Positions 13,738-19,897 of a stretch of DNA of 24,018 nucleotides are shown here, in pieces. Both the position numbers and the translations under genes were made by a program. The stretch's first letter is position 1. Each line of letters starts with the position of its first letter. Where the stretch lies: contig CAYRXC010000011.1 of NCBI GenBank assembly GCA_964428195.1, positions 1 through 24,018 of the forward strand, given 5' to 3'. Source of the DNA: JAAYGD01 sp964428195. GTDB taxonomy: Bacteria; Bacillota_I; Bacilli_A; RF39; UBA660. The notes beneath the pieces were generated by a model, which did no database searches, had not been told where the DNA came from, and was given only the letters and a program-made list of their open reading frames with translations.

Positions 13738-14538
13738 TTATGGTTTTATTAATTTTTTTATCTTTGATTTCTCTTCTTCAATTGTTTTTGATGATTCTAA
13801 AATTTTTTCTTTTTTAATAGCGTCCGATTCCATTGCTAACTTTGCTTTATATTTTGCGAGATTACTAATATTTATATTTTCTCCCTTTTTTAATTCATCT
13901 TCAATTAGCATTTCTAAAACTTTAACTCTTGAAGCCCTTGGAACAACTCCCTCATTCCAATGTTTGTAGCAAAGAGAAATATATTGCTCATTACCTCCAA
14001 TTAGTATTTCAGGACCCACCTTTATAATTTCCCAAGTTTCAGGATTATATCTTGCAACATTATTAGCTAGATTCCCACATGAGCAATAACTTTTTAACTG
14101 AATATCGTTATTTGAAACCTCTAATAATTTTTTTATTGTTCCCGTTTCTTCCCCAAAAAGATTACCCCTAAAATTCACTTTTAAGCCATATGCATCAACT
14201 GCAATGTCAAAATAATCAGCAATTTCTCTAAGCTGTTCGATTTGTAATGAATCTAAGAATTGTACTTCATCTAGCATTACAATGTGTGGTTTAGTTTCTT
14301 GCTTTTTTATTAATTCTATCAAGTCGGTCTCTTTATTTATTTCTAATGCTTTGGCACTAATCCCAATCCTCGATTTAATTATAGCTTCTCCATATCTGTC
14401 ATCTATTGCTGGTTTTAATAAAAGCACAGGAATTCCATTATCGTTTGTGCAATTATAATATGCTATCAAAAGACGAGCTGTCTTTCCGCTTCCCATGCTT
14501 CCATAATAGAAATCTAAATTTTTTGAAATCTTTCCCAT
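13738..14538 (-). CDS. tdk: Thymidine kinase (type II) with C-terminal extension
   Basis: The enzyme phosphorylates thymidine or deoxyuridine with ATP to feed dTTP synthesis. Visible are the P-loop GSMGSGKT (13-20), the 'DEVQFL' box with the catalytic Glu (90-95), the substrate lid 'AYGLKVNFRGNLF' (116-128) and 'VGPEILIGGNEQYISLCYKHW' (174-194). The zinc site is unusual: the first pair is C152-S-C154 rather than CxxC, paired with C190 and H193. The family is normally about 190-205 aa; this one has 266, the extra 60 being a Lys/Glu-rich helical tail (about 207-266) of unknown role. ATG at 14538 follows GGGGGAA. It sits 31 nt after prsW and is likely cotranscribed. With pdp it forms part of pyrimidine salvage. 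Confidence 0.88.
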   Translation of the reverse strand: MGKISKNLDFYYGSMGSGKTARLLIAYYNCTNDNGIPVLLLKPAIDDRYGEAIIKSRIGISAKALEINKETDLIELIKKQETKPHIVMLDEVQFLDSLQIEQLREIADYFDIAVDAYGLKVNFRGNLFGEETGTIKKLLEVSNNDIQLKSYCSCGNLANNVARYNPETWEIIKVGPEILIGGNEQYISLCYKHWNEGVVPRASRVKVLEMLIEDELKKGENINISNLAKYKAKLAMESDAIKKEKILESSKTIEEEKSKIKKLIKP

Positions 14539-14569
14539 CCGTTCCCCCTACATTAATTATTATATCAAA

Positions 14570-15364
14570 TTATATTCTCTTGTGACCACAATTTTGACAA
14601 TAATTGCCAATAACCATATTTCCACAATTAATACAATAATAATTTTTATTATGATCAATAAAAGAATTGTTTGCATTTGATAATTTTTTAATTTTTACAA
14701 AGAATAATATGTTCATTATGATTACAAGAATAAAACCTACTATTTGAAGCAACGTCACATTACTTAACATCAAAAAATTGTATATTGCATGCAATAATAT
14801 TGGGAAAAACAAACTCATAAAAATAAATTTATTTTGTTCACTTTTATTGTTATTAATATGGCTTTGTTTTGCAAGTCCTAAAAAATACCCCATTATTAAT
14901 CCGCAAGAAGCATGTAATGGTATTGCAGTAACCGCTCTAAGAAGCCCTGTAGTAAGTCCATTTTGAAACACATACATTATATTTTCAAATACCGCAAATC
15001 CTAAAGATACGAATGTCGAATAAACAATCGAATCATAGAAAGAATCAAAATGTTTTTCTCTGAAAGATACTTTATAAATAATAATCCACTTGAAAAACTC
15101 TTCTACTAGTGCTACTCCAAAGAACATTGAAAAAAACAATTGAAACAAATTATTGTAATCGTCAGGAAATATTGAAAAAAATATTTGCTCTACTATTATT
15201 ATTGGAATAACAATTAGAATACCTCCAATAAATAATTTTATTAAAAAAGAAATGGGTTCCCTGTCTTTATCGTTTTTATAAATATATCTTGCAATAAAAA
15301 AAACAGGCAAAGTTGCAACCGCAAGGAAAATTATTTGACCATATAATCCAAAAATCAATTCCAT
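14570..15364 (-). CDS. PrsW-family intramembrane metalloprotease with zinc-ribbon tail
   Basis: PrsW proteins are multi-pass membrane metalloproteases; in Bacillus subtilis PrsW makes the site-1 cut in the anti-sigma factor RsiW. The 264-aa protein has several hydrophobic segments and the family motifs: EEFFK (88-92), FAVFEN with E127, H151 in 'PLHASCG' and H192 in 'LLHAIYNFL'. The last 25 residues form a small zinc ribbon (C244/C247 and C256/C259), which probably faces the cytoplasm. ATG at 15364 follows AGGAG. Promoter TGTTATAAT (15382-15387) lies immediately upstream, partly in the T run of the preceding terminator. No sigma/anti-sigma pair lies nearby, so the substrate is unknown. Confidence 0.82.
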   Translation of the reverse strand: MELIFGLYGQIIFLAVATLPVFFIARYIYKNDKDREPISFLIKLFIGGILIVIPIIIVEQIFFSIFPDDYNNLFQLFFSMFFGVALVEEFFKWIIIYKVSFREKHFDSFYDSIVYSTFVSLGFAVFENIMYVFQNGLTTGLLRAVTAIPLHASCGLIMGYFLGLAKQSHINNNKSEQNKFIFMSLFFPILLHAIYNFLMLSNVTLLQIVGFILVIIMNILFFVKIKKLSNANNSFIDHNKNYYCINCGNMVIGNYCQNCGHKRI

Positions 15365-15381
15365 ATATTCTCCTATAGCTT

Positions 15382-15390
15382 ATTATAACA
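15382..15390 (-). promoter_or_regulatory. Extended -10 of prsW-like gene
   Basis: On the minus strand TG-T-TATAAT (15382-15390). The expected start falls at the Shine-Dalgarno, about 10 nt before the ATG. It touches the T run of the terminator at 15390-15415, so termination and re-initiation are immediately adjacent. Confidence 0.5.
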
Positions 15391-15415
15391 AAAAAAGTTC
15401 TAAAATAGAACTTTT
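15390..15415 (-). terminator. Terminator of the Cys-rich 105-aa gene
   Basis: On the minus strand AAAGTTCTA-TTT-TAGAACTTT (15406-15414 with 15394-15402) followed by TTTT. Confidence 0.8.
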
Positions 15416-15433
15416 ATTAATAATATATTATAA

Positions 15434-15751
15434 TCATCTTTTATAATAATTTCTTTTAGATTCTCTAATTAAATATTCAGATTCTTTTTTTATTTCTTCA
15501 ACTATTCTTTCCTTAGTCCATACTTGTTCTTTTTTTAGTTCTTTTTCTCCATTTCTATATATTCGCTCCAATGGTATATTAAAACTATTAAGTGTCTCGG
15601 CAATAAAGTTTGCCATTTCCTTTGTTTGTTCTTTTGGAACACTAAAATCAAACCCCAAATATCCTGGTCCTCCACAGTTTATATCTACAGGATCATTAGC
15701 TACACAATCAACACCTAAGCAAGTACAAAGAATATTTTTTTCTTCTTCCAT
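15434..15751 (-). CDS. Hypothetical 105-aa Cys-rich protein
   Basis: I do not recognise the family. The first 30 residues hold four cysteines (C9, C11, C16, C26) in 'LCTCLGVDCVANDPVDINCG', followed by a Gly/Asp patch 'GGPGYLGFDF'; the remainder (about 40-105) is charged and helical with a basic end (KRNYYKR). The Cys pattern could bind a metal or form disulphides; there is no signal peptide. The gene is monocistronic, with its own near-consensus promoter set in a perfect inverted repeat and its own terminator. AAAGGAG lies 9 nt before the ATG. The stop is TGA. Confidence 0.7.
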   Translation of the reverse strand: MEEEKNILCTCLGVDCVANDPVDINCGGPGYLGFDFSVPKEQTKEMANFIAETLNSFNIPLERIYRNGEKELKKEQVWTKERIVEEIKKESEYLIRESKRNYYKR

Positions 15752-15770
15752 TATTATAGTCTCCTTTCAA

Positions 15771-15820
15771 AGTTAGTATAATATTATAATTAGAATAAAA
15801 AGTCAATTTTATTCTAATTA
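15771..15820 (-). promoter_or_regulatory. Promoter embedded in a 14-bp perfect inverted repeat
   Basis: On the minus strand, -35 TTGACT (15801-15806), 17-nt spacer and -10 TATTAT (15778-15783); the expected start is near 15771. Arms 15787-15800 and 15807-15820 (TAATTAGAATAAAA and its exact complement) flank a 6-nt centre that is precisely the -35 hexamer. This looks like a repressor or activator operator centred on the promoter. Confidence 0.7.
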
Positions 15821-15849
15821 ATGTATGATTTTTTATATGTTCTCTTGTA

Positions 15850-15881
15850 TATAAAAAGGCTAGAATTTTCAACTAGTCTTT
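15850..15881 (-). terminator. Probable terminator of the EcsC/SHOCT gene
   Basis: On the minus strand AAAGACTAG...CTAGCCTTT with one internal mismatch and a 9-nt loop, followed by TT and AT-rich sequence. It is weaker than the others in the window. Confidence 0.45.
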
Positions 15882-15925
15882 AATACTATTTGCTTTACCT
15901 GCCGCTCAAATTAGAACCATTTCAC

Positions 15926-17023
15926 TTATAGATTTAATAATTCTTTCTTCTTGTTATCAAATTCTTCTTGATTTATAATATTTAAATCTAATAATTCTTT
16001 ATATTTCTTTATCTCCTCTATAGGATTGATATTACTCTCTTCATTTTTCTTTAATTTAGAAAATAAATCTACAACACCATCTTTTGTTTTATTAAATCCA
16101 TCTGTAACTATATCTTTTGTCTTATTAAATCCTTCATTAAATATTTCTTCGAAGTTTTTCTTTTCTTCTTCAGTTGCTTCTCCTGTTTCTTTACTTAATA
16201 ATTCTATATCATCATTAAATTCCTCTTCGTTATACTCAAATGTAGCTTTGTCTAATGTTTGATTTAATCTTTTTGTCATTGGCATCATTGACGCAAAATT
16301 GATTGTACCCGATATTACTCCCCCAATTACTGGAATAGCTTTTGAAACGCCAGAAGCTAGAGTTTTCTTTGTTAAAGTATAACCTACAAATGAACAAGTT
16401 TTCTTAATAATTGGATACCAAAAAGTCTTAGTTAATGCTTTTTGTGGTATCTTCTTTAAGGCTGTTTTTGCTACTTGAGTAGATAACACTCTTACACCCG
16501 ATACAGCCCCAGAAACGCCAAACATAACTCCACAGTATAATATTAATTGATTTTTTACTTTTTCATCATCAACTTGCCCGTTTTTCCATAAATCGTCTGC
16601 ACCATATAAATATGATAATTCTTGTGCTAGTCTTAATGACATTCCAAAAAATTGTAGAATATCTGCCGGAATAGTCGCAGCCATCGCTAAGCCCCCCGGA
16701 ATTCCAGCTGCAAAGGATGCTAAGGAAGATTGACTTGTCCTTTTCATATTTAATTTATTTGCCATATTATTTAATTCTACTCTTGAAACACCAGCATTTA
16801 TTGGCCCATTATTTATAACATTTTCTAATTGATCTATATTGTAAGAAAATACCTCTGCTAGAAATTTATTTCTATCTACCTTCACTCCGGGTATTTGAAT
16901 TGCATTTGATACAATTCCTTCAAGCATTAACTCTGATGCAATATCTTTGTTATCTTTTATTTTTATATTTTCTACTTTTACATTTTCTTTTTTCTCTTTT
17001 ACTATTAAATCTTTGTTTTCCAC
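15926..17023 (-). CDS. EcsC-like protein with C-terminal SHOCT domain
   Basis: The central part (about residues 95-250) resembles the EcsC family: 'FAAGIPGGLAMAATIPADILQFFGMSLRLAQELSYLYG' and a second Gly/Ala-rich hydrophobic stretch 'SKAIPVIGGVISGTINFASM'. The last 32 residues ('NPIEEIKKYKELLDLNIINQ', then a second short helix) match the short SHOCT domain, usually a C-terminal oligomerisation element. Between them is an 11-residue tandem repeat, GFNKTKDxVxD (298-308 and 309-319). The function of EcsC-family proteins is poorly defined; no catalytic motif is evident. The start is GTG at 17023, eight bases after AGGAGG; no closer ATG fits. An extended -10 promoter and two palindromes lie upstream. 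Confidence 0.65.
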   Translation of the reverse strand: MENKDLIVKEKKENVKVENIKIKDNKDIASELMLEGIVSNAIQIPGVKVDRNKFLAEVFSYNIDQLENVINNGPINAGVSRVELNNMANKLNMKRTSQSSLASFAAGIPGGLAMAATIPADILQFFGMSLRLAQELSYLYGADDLWKNGQVDDEKVKNQLILYCGVMFGVSGAVSGVRVLSTQVAKTALKKIPQKALTKTFWYPIIKKTCSFVGYTLTKKTLASGVSKAIPVIGGVISGTINFASMMPMTKRLNQTLDKATFEYNEEEFNDDIELLSKETGEATEEEKKNFEEIFNEGFNKTKDIVTDGFNKTKDGVVDLFSKLKKNEESNINPIEEIKKYKELLDLNIINQEEFDNKKKELLNL

Positions 17024-17054
17024 TAAATTATCCTCCTGTTAGATAATGTGTATT

Positions 17055-17090
17055 TTTCGCGAAATATGAATTCATATATGGATTATATCA
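17055..17090 (-). promoter_or_regulatory. Promoter with paired palindromes upstream of the EcsC/SHOCT gene
   Basis: On the minus strand an extended -10, TGATATAAT (TATAAT at 17082-17087), has no clear -35. Between it and the gene are two adjacent perfect palindromes, ATATGAATTCATAT (17064-17077), covering the expected start, and TTTCGCGAAA (17055-17064). The CGCG core stands out in AT-rich surroundings. Confidence 0.5.
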
Positions 17091-17111
17091 CAAATATTTA
17101 TATACTTGATG

Positions 17112-17153
17112 TAAATAAAAAATCTACACGGTTTTTTATTTCGTGTAGATTTT
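17112..17153 (-). terminator. Terminator of ppdK
   Basis: A 12-bp stem (17119-17130 with 17142-17153; ATCTACACG/CGTGTAGAT core) with an 11-nt loop and T's on the minus strand. Confidence 0.88.
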
Positions 17154-17199
17154 ATTCAAATCGCTTCTTACGCCTCTTTTAATAATTAATTAATCTTTT

Positions 17200-19824
17200 C
17201 TATTGTCTTTGTTTTATTACTGCTTGAGCTGCTGCTAATCTTGCAATTGGAACTCTAAATGGTGAACAAGAAACATATGATAAGCCAACTTTATTACAGA
17301 ATTCTACAGAACTTGGATCCCCTCCATGTTCTCCACATATTCCTAATTTAATATCTGGTCTTACACTTCTTCCTTTTTCAGCGGACATTTTTACTAGTTC
17401 TCCAACTCCATTTTGATCTAATCTAGCAAATGGATCTGATTCTAATATATTCTTTTTATAGTAATCACCTAAGAACTTACCTGCATCATCTCTTGAGAAT
17501 CCAAATGTCATTTGAGTTAAGTCATTTGTTCCAAATGAGAAGAATTCAGCCTCTTCAGCTATTTTATCTGCTAATAGTGCTGCTCTTGGTATTTCTATCA
17601 TTGTACCTATTTTATAATGTAAATCCAATCCAGATTCTTTAATAATGCTATCAGCAACTTCTATAACAATGTCTTTAACATACTTTAATTCTTTTACTTC
17701 TCCTACTAAAGGAATCATTATTTCAGGAACAATCTTTATTCCTTCTTTTGTAACATTTATTGCAGCTTCTATTACTGCCCTTGTTTGCATTCTTGCTATT
17801 TCAGGATAAGTAACAGATAATCTACATCCTCTATGTCCCATCATAGGATTTACTTCATGTAAAGAAGTAATTCTTTCTTTTACTTTAGATACCTCTAATC
17901 CAAGCTCTTTTGCTAAATGCATAATTTCTTCTTCAGTATTAGGTAAGAATTCATGTAAAGGTGGATCCAAATAACGAATTGTTACTGGTAATTCTTTCAT
18001 AACTCTAAACAATTGTTCAAAGTCCCCTCTTTGAATAGGCAATAATTTTTCTAATGCTTTCTCTCTAGCTTCTACTGTTTCAGCTAAAATCATTTGTCTA
18101 ACTGCAAATATTCTATCAGCTTGGAAAAACATGTGTTCAGTTCTACATAATCCTATACCTTCAGCTCCGAAGTTCAATGCTTGCTCAGCATCTTTTGGAG
18201 TATCAGCATTCGTTCTTACCTTCATGGTTCTAATCTCATCTGCCCACGACATAAATGTCTTAAAATCACCGCTTATTTCTGCTTCAATAGTCTTAATTGC
18301 TTCTCCATAAACATTTCCTGTAGAGCCATCTAAACTCATTAAATCGCCTTCTTTAAATACTCTACCATCTTTTGTACTTAAAGTTTTATTATGTTCGTCT
18401 ATAGTTAACTCTCCGCATCCTGATACACAGCATTTTCCCATTCCTCTAGCTACAACCGCAGCATGAGATGTCATTCCACCTCTCAAAGTTAAAATACCTT
18501 CAGCAGAGTTCATTCCTTCTATATCTTCAGGAGAAGTTTCTAATCTTACTAATAGTACCTTTTCTCCTCTTTCATTTGCTTCTACTACATCTTCTGCACT
18601 AAAGTAAATCTTTCCATTAGCTGCTCCAGGTGAAGCTGCTAATCCTGTTGTAATAGGTTTTGCATTCTTTAATGCTTCTAAATCAAAATTAGGATGTAAT
18701 AATTGATCCAATTGTTTTGGTTCAACTTTCATCAAAGCTTCTTCTTTTGTAATCATTCCTTCACTAACTAAGTCTACTGCAACTTTTAATGCAGCTGCTG
18801 CAGTTCTTTTTCCATTTCTTGTTTGAAGCATAAACAACTTACCATTTTCAATAGTAAATTCCATATCTTGCATATCTTTATAATGTCTTTCCAATAAGTC
18901 TGCAATCTTAACGAATTCTTTGTATACTTCAGGCATATCGATCTCTAGTTTAGAAATTGGTTCTGGAGTTCTAATACCCGCAACAACATCTTCACCTTGA
19001 GCATTAATTAAATATTCTCCATATAGTTTCTTTTCACCAGTTGAAGGATTTCTAGTAAATGCAACACCAGTTCCACAATTATTTCCTCTATTACCATAAA
19101 CCATTTCTTGAACATTTACTGCTGTTCCCCAATCGCTAGGTATATCATTTAATCTTCTATATACTATTGCTCTTTCATTCATCCAAGATCTAAATACAGC
19201 TTTTACAGCTTCAATTAATTGAACTTTAGGATCTTGTGGAAACTCTTCTCCTGACAATTCCAAATAATTAGCTTTAAATTTTTCTGTTACTTCTTTCATA
19301 TCATCAGCAGTTAATTCTAAATCATTGCTAACACCTTTTTCTTCTTTAATCTTATCGAAATATCTTTCAAAAGATGCTTTAGAATATCCCTTAACTACAT
19401 CAGAAAACATTTGTATAAATCGTCTATAAGAGTCATATGCAAATCTAGGATTATTAGTAGCATCAGCAAATCCCTTAGCAACCTCATCATTCAATCCTAA
19501 GTTAAGAACAGTATCCATCATTCCTGGCATACTTGCTCTAGATCCACTTCTAACTGATACTAATAAAGGATTATTTAAATCTCCCATCTTCTTACCAGTT
19601 TTATTTTCTAACTCATCTAATTTTGAAAATATTTCATTAATCATTTCTTCAGTTATAGATTCATTATTATTATAATATTCAGTACAAGCCTCTGTACTAA
19701 TTGTGAATCCTCTAGGAACAGGAAGTCCAATATTAGTCATTTCTGCTAAATTAGCACCCTTACCTCCTAATAGATTTTTCATTTCTTTTTTGCCTTCTTC
19801 AAAAGCATATACGTATTTATTCAT
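17200..19824 (-). CDS. ppdK: Pyruvate, phosphate dikinase
   Basis: PPDK interconverts pyruvate, ATP and phosphate with phosphoenolpyruvate, AMP and pyrophosphate. In anaerobic Bacillota it often works glycolytically or supplies PEP. The 874-aa protein has the full three-part structure: N-terminal ATP-grasp domain ('LLGGKGANLAEMTNIGLPVP', about 18-37, and 'SVRSGSRASMPGMMDTVLNLG', 90-110), the central phosphohistidine domain 'GGMTSHAAVVARGMG' with His454, and the C-terminal PEP/pyruvate barrel with 'MIEIPRAALLAD', 'SFGTNDLTQMTFG' and the catalytic Cys in 'GICGEHGGD'. ATG at 19824 follows AAGGAGG. It is monocistronic, with its own promoter and terminator. No PPDK regulatory protein gene is in the window. 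Confidence 0.97.
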   Translation of the reverse strand: MNKYVYAFEEGKKEMKNLLGGKGANLAEMTNIGLPVPRGFTISTEACTEYYNNNESITEEMINEIFSKLDELENKTGKKMGDLNNPLLVSVRSGSRASMPGMMDTVLNLGLNDEVAKGFADATNNPRFAYDSYRRFIQMFSDVVKGYSKASFERYFDKIKEEKGVSNDLELTADDMKEVTEKFKANYLELSGEEFPQDPKVQLIEAVKAVFRSWMNERAIVYRRLNDIPSDWGTAVNVQEMVYGNRGNNCGTGVAFTRNPSTGEKKLYGEYLINAQGEDVVAGIRTPEPISKLEIDMPEVYKEFVKIADLLERHYKDMQDMEFTIENGKLFMLQTRNGKRTAAAALKVAVDLVSEGMITKEEALMKVEPKQLDQLLHPNFDLEALKNAKPITTGLAASPGAANGKIYFSAEDVVEANERGEKVLLVRLETSPEDIEGMNSAEGILTLRGGMTSHAAVVARGMGKCCVSGCGELTIDEHNKTLSTKDGRVFKEGDLMSLDGSTGNVYGEAIKTIEAEISGDFKTFMSWADEIRTMKVRTNADTPKDAEQALNFGAEGIGLCRTEHMFFQADRIFAVRQMILAETVEAREKALEKLLPIQRGDFEQLFRVMKELPVTIRYLDPPLHEFLPNTEEEIMHLAKELGLEVSKVKERITSLHEVNPMMGHRGCRLSVTYPEIARMQTRAVIEAAINVTKEGIKIVPEIMIPLVGEVKELKYVKDIVIEVADSIIKESGLDLHYKIGTMIEIPRAALLADKIAEEAEFFSFGTNDLTQMTFGFSRDDAGKFLGDYYKKNILESDPFARLDQNGVGELVKMSAEKGRSVRPDIKLGICGEHGGDPSSVEFCNKVGLSYVSCSPFRVPIARLAAAQAVIKQRQ

Positions 19825-19839
19825 CTTACCTCCTTAAAC

Positions 19840-19877
19840 ACAACAATAATTATATCAAAAATAATAAGAGTAAACAA
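19840..19877 (-). promoter_or_regulatory. Promoter of ppdK
   Basis: On the minus strand, -35 TTGTTT (19872-19877), 17-nt spacer and -10 TATAAT (19849-19854) with extended TGA. The -35 lies inside the terminator stem of the upstream pilin gene. Confidence 0.6.
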
Positions 19878-19895
19878 CATATGTTTACTCTTATT
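19863..19895 (-). terminator. Terminator of the LRR-pilin gene
   Basis: A 14-bp perfect stem (19863-19876 with 19882-19895; AATAAGAGTAAACA arms, 5-nt loop) is followed on the minus strand by ATTTTTGA. Confidence 0.85.
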
Positions 19896-19897
19896 TA

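Noticed and set aside
15787..15820. The 14-bp dyad as a terminator
   Set aside because: No gene ends next to it; it lies upstream of one gene and downstream of the separate hairpin that ends the EcsC/SHOCT gene, and it has no T run in register.
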